Assembly (NCBI RefSeq): GCF_021134715.1 | Contig: NC_060023.1 | Coordinates: 7,068,001 to 7,132,000, forward strand | From: Daphnia pulex | Lineage: Eukaryota; Arthropoda; Branchiopoda; Diplostraca; Daphniidae | Reading direction: 5' to 3' | DNA length: 64,000 nt | Shown: piece after piece, positions 1 through 10,074 of the stretch | Layout: each line of letters starts with the position of its first letter | Position numbering within the stretch: position 1 is the first letter of the stretch | Notes under the pieces: generated by a model | Database searches by the model: none | Told to the model about the DNA's origin: nothing | The model's input: the letters and a program-made list of their open reading frames with translations, nothing else | Program-made: the position numbers and the translations under genes

Positions 1-32
1 GTGAAAAAGAATAAAACTTTAAAGGAAGGTTT

Positions 33-170
33 TGTCAAGAGTGGGGTTCGAACCCACGCCTTCTTCGAAGACCAGAATGCCCAAGTAACGGATATCACAA
101 GATTACCTATTAATCTATTATTTGAATTAGAATCTTAATTCTGGCTCTTTAACCACTCGGCCATCTTGAC
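33..170 (-). tRNA. tRNA-Leu(TAA), intron-containing
   Basis: Minus-strand cloverleaf. The acceptor strands GTCAAGA and TCTTGAC pair and the A box reads TGGCCGAGTGG. Anticodon stem CCAGA/TCTGG encloses TAA, and the T arm GTGGGTTCGAACCCCAC is perfect. An intron of about 55 nt (56 here, one extra C) lies after position 37, leaving about 82 nt mature. Introns at this position are normal for eukaryotic nuclear tRNAs. This is the reference for the 16 Leu copies in the window. Confidence 0.93.
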
Positions 171-565
171 ATTGTTATCGCAATGGCTACTTTTATTGCA
201 ATGTGGCGTAAAATAGGTGTATTGAGAAGAGCACACAATTGTAACAATGACAGGGAAAAATATCAATAATTAATGGCAATTGTATGCTTTTCTGTTCAAT
301 TTTCGAGGATCATGGCAGGTTTAATCGACAGTGCCACAACCGAATGGCCGTCAGAAAATACCGCTGGGACGACAAAAGCCGGTTTCTACCAGTAGAAGAA
401 AAATAACGATAAGAAAGATTATGCCCTATCGTTTTGCAAGTACTTGTTTGTTCACTGGGTATTTACACTTTTCACGAGATATTCGTTAGAATGTGGAATG
501 TAGTTTCATTCTGTTGGCAGACCTAACAATGGTCTTTTTTTTTCAAAATCAAAGTGATTATAGTA
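171..565. other. Leu-to-Ala spacer, repeated, no gene seen
   Basis: About 395 bp without a supportable gene. The same spacer recurs at 1025-1419, 4621-5015, 5475-5869, 6329-6711, 12656-13050, 13510-13892, 18933-19327, 19788-20183, 48587-48980 and 49440-49836. Open frames through it run into antisense tRNA-Ala sequence and are not convincing as proteins. A T-run precedes each Ala copy. Confidence 0.7.
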
Positions 566-637
566 TGGAGTTGCGGAGGATCGAACTCCGGGCTTTACGC
601 ATGCAAAGCGAACACTCTACCACTGAGTTACAACCCC
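566..637 (-). tRNA. tRNA-Ala(TGC)
   Basis: Minus-strand 72-nt cloverleaf. GGGGTTG pairs with CAACTCC, the anticodon loop is TTTGCAT and the T arm is CGGAGTTCGATCCTCCG. One mismatch sits in the anticodon stem (TTCGC/GCGTA), unlike the copies at 6712, 13893, 20184 and 49837. Confidence 0.9.
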
Positions 638-704
638 TTGGCAATCGAGACTACCAGTATTTTTCTGATACTTGCTTTTTACCACTCGATTATTTACACT
701 ACCT

Positions 705-776
705 TGGAGTTGCGGAGGATTGAACTCCGGTCTTCTCACATGCGAAGCGAGCACTCTACCTCTGAGTTACAACCCC
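705..776 (-). tRNA. tRNA-Ala(CGC)
   Basis: Sound cloverleaf. The anticodon arm CTCGC-TTCGCAT-GTGAG gives CGC and the T arm CGGAG-TTCAATC-CTCCG pairs fully. It lies 67 bp from the TGC gene in the same direction. The two share acceptor and T arms, so they are isoacceptor paralogues. Confidence 0.9.
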
Positions 777-887
777 TTAACTTATGCTCGTTTGCTTTGA
801 GTGACTGTTAACGATTGTGACACGTATGTGTTTTCAATGGAGAAGAAGATTTAAAGTGAAAAAGAATAAAACTTGAAAGGAAGGTTT

Positions 888-1024
888 TGTAAAGAGTGGG
901 GTACGAACCCACACCTTCTTCGAAGACCAGAATGCCAAGTAACGGATTCTACAAGATTACCTATTAATCTATTATTTGAATTAGAATCTTAAGTCTGGCT
1001 CCTTAACCACTCGGCAATCTTGAC
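888..1024 (-). pseudogene. tRNA-Leu(TAA), damaged B box
   Basis: Same intron and anticodon as the copy at 33, but the T loop reads TTCGTAC, so the near-invariant A58 of the B box is T. The 3' acceptor TCTTTAC has one mismatch. Transcription by Pol III is expected to be weak. Likely decaying. Confidence 0.8.
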
Positions 1025-1419
1025 ATTGTCAACGCAATAACTACTTATATTGCAATGTGGTGTAAACTAGGTGTATTGAGAAGAGCACACAATTGTAACA
1101 ATGACAGGGCAAAATATCAATAATTAATGGCAATTGTATGCTTTTCTGTTCAATTTTCGAAGATCATTGCAGGTTTAATCGAAAGTGCCAGTACCGAATG
1201 GCCGTCAGAAAATACCGCTGGGACGACAAAAGCCGGTTTCTACCAGTAGAAGAAAAAGAACGATAAGAAAGATTATTCCATGTCGTTTTGAAAGTACTTG
1301 TTTGATCACTGGGTATTTACACTTTTCACGAGATATTCGAAAGAATGTTGAATGTGGTTTCATTCTGTTGGCAGACCTGACAAAGGTCTTTATGTTTTTA
1401 ACCGAAAGTGATTATAGTA

Positions 1420-1491
1420 TGGAGTTGCGGAAGATTGAACTCCGGGCTTTCCGCATGCAAAGCGAACACTCTACCACTGAGTTACAACCCC
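1420..1491 (-). tRNA. tRNA-Ala(TGC), variant arm
   Basis: Variant with anticodon stem TTCGC/GCGGA and T stem CGGAG/TTCCG. Both remain paired through G-T wobbles. Sister copies at 5016, 5870, 13051 and 19328. Confidence 0.87.
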
Positions 1492-1558
1492 TTGACAATT
1501 GAGACTACCAGTATGTTCCTGATACTTGCTTTTTACCACTCGATTATTTGCACTACCT

Positions 1559-1630
1559 TGGAGTTGCGGAGGATTGAACTCCGGTATTCTCATATGCGAA
1601 GCGAGCACTCTACCTCTGAATTACAACCCC
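1559..1630 (-). tRNA. tRNA-Ala(CGC), diverged
   Basis: Anticodon loop TTCGCAT is kept, but the stem CTCGC/ATGAG has one mismatch and the A box reads TAATTCAGAGG. Possibly weakened. Function uncertain. Confidence 0.75.
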
Positions 1631-1741
1631 TTAACTTATGATCGTTTGCTTTAAGTGACTGTTAACGATTGCGACACGTACGTGTTTTCAATGGAGAAGA
1701 AGATTTAAAGTGAAAAAGAATAAAAGTTTAAAGGAAGGTTT

Positions 1742-1878
1742 TGTCAAGAGTGGGGTTCGAACCCACGCCTTCTTCGAAGACCAGAATGCCAAGTAACGGA
1801 TTTCACAAGATTACCTATTAATCTATTATTTGAATTAGTATCTTAAGTCTGGCGCCTTAACCACTCGGCCATCTTGAC
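1742..1878 (-). tRNA. tRNA-Leu(TAA), intron-containing
   Basis: Sound acceptor and T arm. The anticodon 5' side is CCAGACTTAAG, and the D-side base pairs (GGCGCC) match the usual Leu form better than the copy at 33 does. Confidence 0.93.
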
Positions 1879-2635
1879 ATTGTTAACGCAATGACTACTT
1901 ATCGCTTAGGTATATTTATATACGAAGGTCCTTAACAATATAGGGTGTGGGGTATAGGGGGAAGGGTAGTAGTAGCTAGTAGTGAAATTCAGAGGGTTTA
2001 ATGTCCATTTAGTTATCCTTTATACGTTTCTTCCCTGAATGACCAATCGTCACCAAATTTTGTACATAATTCTGTCAAAATTTGATACATGTCGTAACGG
2101 GGTTTCATTTGTTTTCATTACTGTTTTAAAAATTTAATTTGCGTACTTGTTACCTAGCTGGTTGCCGAATCCTAGGCAGTGAATTCGCTTTTGTTTGCTT
2201 AACCTTCCAACTGTCAGTGCAGTGAGTGCTCAGCAGTGTTAACAAAAAAAAAAGTTTGAATCTTCCCTAGCAATTCAAGTTTTGATGATATGATATTGAT
2301 ATTTTGATGATATTTTATTTGATTTTTATTGTTCTTGTTCGATTTCGTCTTTATTGTTCTTATTATTGCCTCTTTTTGTTAACTGTTTTTAATAAATGAT
2401 GATCTTGATTTTAATAAATTTTTTGATCAAGTAAAATTTCTATTCCCATTTTTTTAAACAGTTAGTCATCAACCAAGAAGTTGAGGAACATTTTAAAAAT
2501 GTTTGATCATACAAATTTTGAAGCTCTGGGTCATCTCTCTCTTCTTCCCTTGTCCTCTCCACAGTCATCAAGATCTTTTGGCGGTCGTGAAGAGTTACCA
2601 CCGATCTTCCACTCCCATTTACCTCCGATAGTTTT
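1879..2635. other. AT-rich spacer after Leu, no gene seen
   Basis: Begins near a GGTATATTTATATAC motif and a G-rich patch. It recurs whole at 7171-7927, 20643-21403 and 50296-51056. A shorter form follows the second Cys gene at 10147-10669, 16426-16948, 44076-44598 and 53275-53796. No tRNA, snRNA or protein signature was found. Confidence 0.65.
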
Positions 2636-2639
2636 TTAA

Positions 2640-3130
2640 CAATTAATCCACCACTCAACCGCACCAAATCCATGGACCCCACTTTTTTTCCCCATTCCAC
2701 TATGGGACCAAGAAATCTGAAATAATTCAGGCATATCCAGTTTTTTAGTTCGGATTCACCTGTTTTTGCAGAATTTAAATATTCCCTGCCGTTCGGGAGA
2801 TATTTAATGTTAAAGTTTGAGTTTTTTCAAATTTTAACAATTTTAGGGGGTCTTTGGCATCGCTTTTTGGGTAAATGCTAACCTTTAAAAAAAAACAAAT
2901 TCAACCAAAAGTTTGCTTGGCCATCCCTTAATACCAATCCAAAAGGAATTTACATTCCGAATTAGATTGACCGAGTTATTCCCAATCTAGTAAAGTGTAA
3001 TTTTGACCAGTTTCCCACCCAGCCTAGTCGCAATTTTTTTATTACTCTCCCTCGCGTTCCTAGCGTCCATAACGGAATGGGAAAAAAGTGGGGTCCATGG
3101 ATTTGGTGCGGTTGAGTGTTGGATTGCTTG
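2640..3130. mobile_element. MITE with TTAA target duplication, copy 1
   Basis: A 491-bp non-coding element. Its imperfect terminal inverted repeats of about 60 bp share the core CTCAACCGCACCAAATCC, and it is flanked on both sides by TTAA. Paralogous blocks carry the uninterrupted site. TTAA duplication is typical of piggyBac-type transposases; no transposase is encoded here. Confidence 0.85.
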
Positions 3131-3173
3131 TTAAGTGTAATTTTTCAAAAGTTACAAATATAAAATTCCTAAA

Positions 3174-3248
3174 TGGCTTGATCGAGATTCGAACCCCGAA
3201 CCATACCAGTGGCAGCCCGGGTTGATAACCATGAGACCAACATTGACA
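3174..3248 (-). pseudogene. tRNA-like relic (A and B boxes, no acceptor stem)
   Basis: Minus strand shows an A-box-like TGGTCTCATGG, a GCTGCCAC stretch like a Gly(GCC) anticodon loop, and a good B box GGTTCGAATCT. The 3' end GATCAAGCC has no pairing partner at the 5' end, so no cloverleaf closes. Seven other copies: 7956, 11209, 14234, 17486, 21432, 45136 and 51084. Confidence 0.6.
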
Positions 3249-3530
3249 TAAGATTTAAGGGAAAACATGGTCAGGTTGGTGTGTACACCAAACAATGTAA
3301 CGAAAGACGAAGTAAAGCTATGGTAATATGACGCTACCATCGGTATCGATTTTGGAACCGGTCGTAAAACACTTAGGTTATATGCCTGAATTAAGATTTT
3401 TTCAGCGGTGGTTTAATCTAACTGCTATAAGAGCACATCCATTTCTTTATAGTTAATATGTAACTAATAATTTTTCCAATTCCATGTTACTATAGTAATA
3501 AATGTTGCTAAAACTTAATCTAAACATGAA

Positions 3531-3579
3531 GTGCGACGTGGGGTGGCGGGAAAAAGCCTCCGCCACACCTAAGTCGCAC
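3531..3579. repeat. Conserved GC-rich hairpin
   Basis: GTGCGAC pairs with GTCGCAC, and the inner GTGGCGG pairs with CCGCCAC around a small A-rich loop. It is a GC-rich island in an AT-rich spacer. Full-length copies lie at 11566-11614, 17843-17891 and 45500-45548. Shorter forms lie at 8314-8356, 14593-14635, 21790-21832 and 51444-51486. Function unknown. Confidence 0.65.
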
Positions 3580-4127
3580 CACTCATAATATTAACAGATT
3601 ATTAGTCAATTAGTTATAAAGAATCAATTATGAAAGAGAATAAAGGGAAACAGAATTTTCCAAACGTTAAAGTATGTATTAATCTACCATAACCTTTATT
3701 TTCTGTCTCTTTAACGTTTAAAAAAATTACCGAAGGATATTACCGAAGGAATCTTGTATTGCAATGTGGCGTAAACTAGGTGTATTGAGAAGAGCACACA
3801 ATTGTAACAATGACAGGGAAAAATATCAATAATTAATGGAAATTGTATGCTTTTCTGTTCAATTTTAGAGGATCATTGCAGGTTTAATCGACAGTGCCAC
3901 AACCGAATGGCCGTCAGAAAATACCACTGGGACGACAAAAGCCGGTTTCTACCAGTAGAAGAAAAAGAACGATAAGAAAGATTATGCCCTATCGTTTTGC
4001 AAGGTACTTGTTTGATCACTGGGTATTTACACTTTTCACGAGATATTCGTAGGAATTTAGAATGTAGTTTCATTCTGTTGGCAGACCTGACAATGGTCCT
4101 TTTATCAAAATGAAAGTGATTATAGTA
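3580..4127. other. Hairpin-to-Ala spacer, no gene seen
   Basis: Holds a directly repeated TATTACCGAAGGA and then joins the Leu-Ala spacer sequence directly, without a Leu gene. Matching stretches precede the Ala genes at 12163, 18440 and 46100. Confidence 0.6.
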
Positions 4128-4199
4128 TGGAGTTGCGGATGATTGAACTCCAAGCTTTTCGCATGCAAAGCGATCACTCTACCACTGAGTTACAACCCC
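4128..4199 (-). tRNA. tRNA-Ala(TGC), diverged
   Basis: TGC is kept. The T stem TGGAG/ATCCG has one mismatch and the anticodon stem ATCGC/GCGAA another. Sister copies at 12163, 18440 and 48981 share these changes. Confidence 0.7.
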
Positions 4200-4300
4200 T
4201 TGACAATCGAGACTACCAGTATGTTCCTGATACTTGCTTTTCGCAAGCCACACACTCTATTATTGCTATTGCTATTAACACTCTATTATTTGCAAAAGCT

Positions 4301-4372
4301 TGGAGTTGCGGAGGATTGAACTCCGGTCTTCTCACATGCGAAGCGAGCACTCTACCTCTGAGTTACAACCCC
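4301..4372 (-). tRNA. tRNA-Ala(CGC)
   Basis: Sound, as the copy at 705. The gap to the preceding Ala gene is longer here (about 100 bp) and carries a short ATTGCT repeat. Confidence 0.9.
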
Positions 4373-4483
4373 TTAACTTATGCTCGTTTGCTTTGAGTGA
4401 CTGTTAACGATTGTGACACGTATGTGTTTTCAATGGAGAAGAAGATTTAAAGTGAAAAAGAATAAAACTTGAAAGGAAGGTTT

Positions 4484-4620
4484 TGTAAAGAGTGGGGTAC
4501 GAACCCACGCCTTCTTCGAAGACCAGAATGCCAAGTAACGGATTCTACAAGATTACCTATTAATCTATTATTTGAATTAGAATCTTAAGTCTGGCGCCTT
4601 AACCACTCGGCAATCTTGAC
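4484..4620 (-). pseudogene. tRNA-Leu(TAA), damaged B box
   Basis: T loop TTCGTAC and acceptor TCTTTAC as in the copy at 888. The D-side GGCGCC is intact. Confidence 0.8.
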
Positions 4621-5015
4621 ATTGTCAACGCAATAACTACTTATATTGCAATGTGGTGTAAACTAGGTGTATTGAGAAGAGCACACAATTGTAACAATGA
4701 CAGGGCAAAATATCAATAATTAATGGCAATTGTATGCTTTTCTGTTCAATTTTCGAAGATCATTGCAGGTTTAATCGAAAGTGCCACAACCGAATGGCCG
4801 TCAGAAAATACCGCTGGGACGACAAAAGCCGGTTTCTACCAGTAGAAGAAAAAGAACGATAAGAAAGATTATTCCATGTCGTTTTGAAAGTACTTGTTTG
4901 ATCACTGGGTATTTACACTTTTCACGAGATATTCGTAAGAATGTTGAATGTGGTTTCATTCTGTTGGCAGACCTGACAAAGGTCTTTATGTTTTTAACCG
5001 AAAGTGATTATAGTA

Positions 5016-5087
5016 TGGAGTTGCGGAAGATTGAACTCCGGGCTTTCCGCATGCAAAGCGAACACTCTACCACTGAGTTACAACCCC
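5016..5087 (-). tRNA. tRNA-Ala(TGC), variant arm
   Basis: Same sequence class as 1420. Confidence 0.87.
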
Positions 5088-5154
5088 TTGACAATTGAGA
5101 CTACCAGTATGTTCCTGATACTTGCTTTTTACCACTCGATTATTTGCACTACCT

Positions 5155-5226
5155 TGAAGTTGCGGAGGATTGAACTCCGGTATTCTCATATGCGAAGCGA
5201 GCACTCTACCTCTGAATTACAACCCC
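5155..5226 (-). tRNA. tRNA-Ala(CGC), diverged
   Basis: As the copy at 1559, with an additional acceptor change (CAACTTC) that leaves two G-T pairs. Confidence 0.68.
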
Positions 5227-5337
5227 TTAACTTATGATCGTTTGCTTTAAGTGACTGTTAACGATTGCGACACGTACGTGTTTTCAATGGAGAAGAAGAT
5301 TTAAAGTGAAAAAGAATAAAACTTTAAAGGAAGGTTT

Positions 5338-5474
5338 TGTCAAGAGTGGGGTTCGAACCCACGCCTTCTTCGAAGACCAGAATGCCAAGTAACGGATATC
5401 ACAAGATTACCTATTAATCTATTATTTGAATTAGAATCTTAATTCTGGCTCTTTAACCACTCGGCCATCTTGAC
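5338..5474 (-). tRNA. tRNA-Leu(TAA), intron-containing
   Basis: Sound cloverleaf with a 55-nt intron. It lies exactly 854 bp after the start of the copy at 4484 and 854 bp before the one at 6192. Confidence 0.93.
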
Positions 5475-5869
5475 ATTGTTATCGCAATGGCTACTTTTAT
5501 TGCAATGTGGCGTAAAATAGGTGTATTGAGAAGAGCACACAATTGTAACAATGACAGGGCAAAATATCAATAATTAATGGCAATTGTATGCTTTTCTGTT
5601 CAATTTTCGAAGATCATTGCAGGTTTAATCGAAAGTGCCACAACCGAATGGCCGTCAGAAAATACCGCTGGGACGACAAAAGCCGGTTTCTACCAGTAGA
5701 AGAAAAAGAACGATAAGAAAGATTATTCCATGTCGTTTTGAAAGTACTTGTTTGATCACTGGGTATTTACACTTTTCACGAGATATTCGTAAGAATGTTG
5801 AATGTGGTTTCATTCTGTTGGCAGACCTGACAAAGGTCTTTATGTTTTTAACCGAAAGTGATTATAGTA

Positions 5870-5941
5870 TGGAGTTGCGGAAGATTGAACTCCGGGCTTT
5901 CCGCATGCAAAGCGAACACTCTACCACTGAGTTACAACCCC
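5870..5941 (-). tRNA. tRNA-Ala(TGC), variant arm
   Basis: Second member of the 854-bp tandem pair with 5016. The surrounding unit is essentially unchanged. Confidence 0.87.
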
Positions 5942-6008
5942 TTGACAATTGAGACTACCAGTATGTTCCTGATACTTGCTTTTTACCACTCGATTATTTG
6001 CACTACCT

Positions 6009-6080
6009 TGAAGTTGCGGAGGATTGAACTCCGGTATTCTCATATGCGAAGCGAGCACTCTACCTCTGAATTACAACCCC
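6009..6080 (-). tRNA. tRNA-Ala(CGC), diverged
   Basis: Tandem twin of 5155, with the same weakened acceptor and anticodon stems. Confidence 0.68.
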
Positions 6081-6191
6081 TTAACTTATGATCGTTTGCT
6101 TTAAGTGACTGTTAACGATTGCGACACGTACGTGTTTTCAATGGAGAAGAAGATTTAAAGTGAAAAAGAATAAAACTTTAAAGGAAGGTTT

Positions 6192-6328
6192 TGTCAAGAG
6201 TGGGGTTCGAACCCACGCCTTCTTCGAAGACCAGAATGCCAAGTAACGGATATCACAAGATTACCTATTAATCTATTATTTGAATTAGAATCTTAATTCT
6301 GGCTCTTTAACCACTCGGCCATCTTGAC
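6192..6328 (-). tRNA. tRNA-Leu(TAA), intron-containing
   Basis: Sound; third in the 4484/5338/6192 tandem series. Confidence 0.93.
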
Positions 6329-6711
6329 ATTGTTATCGCAATGGCTACTTTTATTGCAATGTGGCGTAAAATAGGTGTATTGAGAAGAGCACACAATTGT
6401 AACAATGACAGGGAAAAATATCAATAATTAATGGCAATTGTATGCTTTTCTGTTCAATTTTCGAGGATCATGGCAGGTTTAATCGACAGTGCCACAACCG
6501 AATGGCCGTCAGAAAATACCGCTGGGACGACAAAAGCCGGTTTCTACCAGTAGAAGAAAAATAACGATAAGAAAGATTATGCCCTATCGTTTTGCAAGTA
6601 CTTGTTTGTTCACTTTTCACGAGATATTCGTTAGAATGTGGAATGTAGTTTCATTCTGTTGGCAGACCTAACAATGGTCTTTTTTTTTTCAAAATCAAAG
6701 TGATTATAGTA

Positions 6712-6783
6712 TGGAGTTGCGGAGGATCGAACTCCGGGCTTTTCGCATGCAAAGCGAACACTCTACCACTGAGTTACAACCCC
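6712..6783 (-). tRNA. tRNA-Ala(TGC)
   Basis: Best-formed TGC class: anticodon stem TTCGC/GCGAA and T arm CGGAG-TTCGATC-CTCCG both pair fully. Confidence 0.93.
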
Positions 6784-6850
6784 TTGGCAATCGAGACTAC
6801 CAGTATTTTTCTGATACTTGCTTTTTACCACTCGATTATTTACACTACCT

Positions 6851-6922
6851 TGGAGTTGCGGAGGATTGAACTCCGGTCTTCTCACATGCGAAGCGAGCAC
6901 TCTACCTCTGAGTTACAACCCC
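6851..6922 (-). tRNA. tRNA-Ala(CGC)
   Basis: Sound copy, class of 705. Confidence 0.9.
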
Positions 6923-7033
6923 TTAACTTATGCTCGTTTGCTTTGAGTGACTGTTAACGATTGTGACACGTATGTGTTTTCAATGGAGAAGAAGATTTAA
7001 AGTGAAAAAGAATAAAACTTGAAAGGAAGGTTT

Positions 7034-7170
7034 TGTAAAGAGTGGGGTACGAACCCACGCCTTCTTCGAAGACCAGAATGCCAAGTAACGGATTTCACAA
7101 GATTACCTATTAATCTATTATTTGAATTAGTATCTTAAGTCTGGCGCCTTAACCACTCGGCCATCTTGAC
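7034..7170 (-). pseudogene. tRNA-Leu(TAA), damaged B box
   Basis: 3' half as in the 888 class (TTCGTAC, TCTTTAC). The 5' acceptor and D arm match the sound class (GGCCATCTTGAC on the plus strand), so this copy looks like a recombinant. Confidence 0.8.
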
Positions 7171-7927
7171 ATTGTTAACGCAATGACTACTTATCGCTTA
7201 GGTATATTTATATACGAAGGTCCTTAACAATATAGGGTGTGGGGTATAGGGGGAAGGGTAGTAGTAGCTAGTAGTGAAATTCAGAGGGTTTAATGTCCAT
7301 TTAGTTATCCTTTATACGTTTCTTCCCTGAATGACCAATCGTCACCAAATTTTGTACATAATTCTGTCAAAATTTGATACATGTCGTAACGGGGTTTCAT
7401 TTGTTTTCATTACTGTTTTAAAAATTTAATTTGCGTACTTGTTACCTAGCTGGTTGCCGAATCCTAGGCAGTGAATTCGCTTTTGTTTGCTTAACCTTCC
7501 AACTGTCAGTGCAGTGAGTGCTCAGCAGTGTTAACAAAAAAAAAAGTTTGAATCTTCCCTAGCAATTCAAGTTTTGATGATATGATATTGATATTTTGAT
7601 GATATTTTATTTGATTTTTATTGTTCTTGTTCGATTTCGTCTTTATTGTTCTTATTATTGCCTCTTTTTGTTAACTGTTTTTAATAAATGATGATCTTGA
7701 TTTTAATAAATTTTTTGATCAAGTAAAATTTTTATTCCCCTTTTTTTTAACAGTTAGTAATCAACCAAGAAGTTGAGGAACATTTTAAAAATGTTTGATC
7801 ATACAAATTTTGAAGCTCTGGGTCATCTCTCTCTTCTTCCCTTGTCCTCTCCACAGTCATCAAGATCTTTTGGCGGTCGTGAAGAGTTACCACCGATCTT
7901 CCACTTCCATTTACCTCCAAAAGTTTT

Positions 7928-7931
7928 TTAA
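7928..7931. other. Empty MITE insertion site (TTAA)
   Basis: A single TTAA in the same flanking sequence that surrounds the MITE at 2640-3130. Three further empty sites: 14207, 21404 and 51057. Confidence 0.8.
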
Positions 7932-7955
7932 GTGTAATTTTTCAAAAGTTACAAA

Positions 7956-8030
7956 TGGCTTGATCGAGATTCGAACCCCGAACCATACGAGTGGCAGCCC
8001 GGGTTGCTAACCATGAGACCAACATTGACA
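7956..8030 (-). pseudogene. tRNA-like relic
   Basis: Copy of the 3174 relic with the reading GCTAACC in the D-arm region. B box intact. Confidence 0.6.
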
Positions 8031-8723
8031 TAAGTTTTAAGGGAAAACGTGGTCAGGTTGGTGTGTACACCAAACAATGTAACGAAAGACGAAGTAAAGC
8101 TATGGTAATATCGCTAGCGACGCTACCATCGGTATCGATTTTGGAACCGGTCGTAAAACACTTAGGTTATATGCCTGAATTAATATTTTTTCAGCGGTGG
8201 TTTAATCTAACTGCTATAAGAGCACATACAATTCTTTATAGTTAATATGTAACTAATAATTTTTCCAATTCCATGTTACTATAGTAATAAATGTTGCTAA
8301 AACTTAATCTAAACGACGTGGGGTGGCGGGGCGAAGCCTCCGCCACTCCTAAGTCGCACCACTCATAATATTAACAGATTATTAGTCAATTAGTTATAAA
8401 GAATCAATTATGAAAGAGAATAAAGGGAAAGAGAATTTTCCAAACGTTATAGTATGTATTAATCTACCATAACCTTTATTTTCTGTCTCTTTAACGTTTA
8501 AAAAAATTACCGAAGGATATTACCGAAGGAATCTTGTATTTTTTAAAAATTAGATTTCTTTTCTCTGATATTTCACGAAACGAAATGTCGATAATTGATG
8601 CCTATTTTTTCATCGTGTGGCTTTCAGGTCAAGTCAGCTATTCCTTATTATATATTTGGGGGACATAAACATGTTATGGTGATTTTGGCGAAATAAATTT
8701 TTTGCCATATTTCAGAAATTGAC
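8031..8723. other. Relic-to-Val spacer, no gene seen
   Basis: Contains the shorter GC-rich hairpin (8314-8356) and the repeated TATTACCGAAGGA. Equivalent stretches: 14310-15002 and 51159-51853. Confidence 0.6.
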
Positions 8724-8796
8724 GTTTCCATAGTGTAGTGGTTATCACGTCGGCTTTACACGCTGAAGGTCCTCAGTTCGATCCTGGGTGGAAACA
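8724..8796 (+). tRNA. tRNA-Val(TAC)
   Basis: Plus-strand 73-nt cloverleaf. GTTTCCA pairs with TGGAAAC, the A box is TAGTGTAGTGG, the anticodon arm is TCGGC-TTTACAC-GCTGA and the B box is AGTTCGATCCT. It matches the usual animal Val pattern closely. Confidence 0.93.
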
Positions 8797-9306
8797 ATTT
8801 GACAACTTTAATCCGAGTGTGGAATTGCATTTCCTTTTGTACTTTCTCGATAATAGCCAATATCTGGACTTGTGTACTGCTATGTAAAATGTGTAATGGA
8901 AGAAGAGCGGTAGGAATCTTACACGCTAACTAGCTAGTCTGTACACTTAAAAGGGTGCCACTACCAAGTTGTATTTGTTTGGCTATCCGTCTGGTGTCAT
9001 CCCAACGAAAAGCAGTCAAAACTGGCGCTTTTTTAACGCAACAATAACCGCTGAAGTTTTGAATTGATTACTGCAAAATGGTAATGTTACATCACTAGAG
9101 ATAATTTTACAACTATGCAGTCTATCATCCTAGCACTCATTACATACAAAGTAAAAAGATAAAATATAGGAATATCACTTATGTGTATCTTAGCAGTAAA
9201 TCCTCATAACCACCGATGTAGTTATCACCATAGTGCGAGCGATAATCCAAGTGCATTTTACCATGACATAATAGATAGTATTGGATTACAACGTTGATTT
9301 TTATGA
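8797..9306. other. Val-to-Lys spacer, no gene seen
   Basis: About 510 bp, nearly unchanged at 15076-15585, 42725-43234 and 51927-52436. It includes a CTGGCGCTTTTTT stretch that could stop Pol III, but no complete small RNA could be recognised. Confidence 0.6.
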
Positions 9307-9344
9307 GCCTGGCTAGCTCAGTCGGAACAGCATGAGACTCTTAA
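9307..9344 (+). pseudogene. tRNA-Lys(CTT), 5' half only
   Basis: Reads as the first 38 nt of tRNA-Lys: GCCTGGC acceptor strand, TAGCTCAGTCGG A box and ACTCTTAA anticodon loop with CTT. The 3' half is unrecognisable, so it cannot fold as a tRNA. Copies at 15586, 43235 and 52437 end at the same point. Confidence 0.85.
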
Positions 9345-9606
9345 GTATTAATTGCAATTGTACACACGACCGGGGTTTTACATTTTTCGCTAAGATTATC
9401 GTACCTGGCAGGTTCTTTCTATATTGTGCGCAAATCTGCTACTGATACAGTGATAATTCTATGGTGTGATTATTGTTTTGTCACTATATATTTGATGTAA
9501 ATCTTTAAATAAATGATACAAAAGTTTCCATATAAACAGGTAAGCATGCAGAAAACCGCAAGTTATTTCATTTTAAAACATCTCAATGATGAACATCCGT
9601 TGTATA
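9345..9606. other. Lys-fragment-to-Cys spacer
   Basis: No gene seen. Contains TACCTGGCAGG, which resembles the 5' end of U1 snRNA for 11 nt only. Equivalent at 15624-15885, 43273-43534 and 52475-52734. Confidence 0.55.
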
Positions 9607-9678
9607 AGGGGGCATCCAGGTTTGAACTGGGGACATTTCTGTTTGCAGTCGATTGCTCTACCACTGAGCTATACCCCC
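9607..9678 (-). pseudogene. tRNA-Cys(GCA), damaged anticodon stem
   Basis: Acceptor GGGGGTA/TGCCCCC and GCA are kept, but the anticodon stem ATCGA/CAGAA does not pair. The copy at 15886 shares this. Confidence 0.75.
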
Positions 9679-10074
9679 ATAAATGATTGTATGAGTTTAC
9701 CTTCGACATTCTGGATTATAAGGTATTAATTTTGCGAAAAAAACCTTATCTTTTAATTTTTGTTTCACACAGGATGCGCGAACAAAGAATCATTTGGTTA
9801 ATAATTGAGTTTCTATTGAACAGGAGGCCACGTCAGATATTTCAGTTATTTAAGTGAAGAAACTGTGTGTTATTAAATAATACTTCTTGAACAGCTTTAA
9901 CGCAGATCAGTTTCCATAAGCTGATGAGAATTTCTTTCAAACTTTCAAAAGTCAGGCTGATACGTAAAAATATTTTTAGTGAGCTGATTTTCAAATTCAA
10001 TAAACACAACAATGAAACAATTTAACTGAATAAACCCAATAATAGTTCATTCCCTGTATTAGATTCAACTTAAT
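9679..10074. other. Cys-to-Cys spacer, no gene seen
   Basis: About 396 bp, AT-rich. Repeated at 15958-16353, 22302-22696, 43607-44003 and 52807-53202. Confidence 0.6.

Noticed and set aside
1185-1502. 105-codon frame that recurs at 4781, 5635, 12816 and 19093
   Set aside because: It reads through spacer and then antisense through tRNA-Ala(TGC). Its conservation is explained by recent block duplication.
3152-3340. 62-codon minus frame recurring at 11187 and 17464
   Set aside because: It overlaps the tRNA-like relic and shows no protein signature.
3830-3880. Weak resemblance to U6 snRNA on the minus strand (CTAAAATTGAACAG)
   Set aside because: Match is short and patchy, and the conserved U6 ACAGAGA and 3' stem are missing.
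9404-9425. U1 snRNA-like TACCTGGCAGG
   Set aside because: Only 11 bases match; no Sm site or U1 stem-loops follow.
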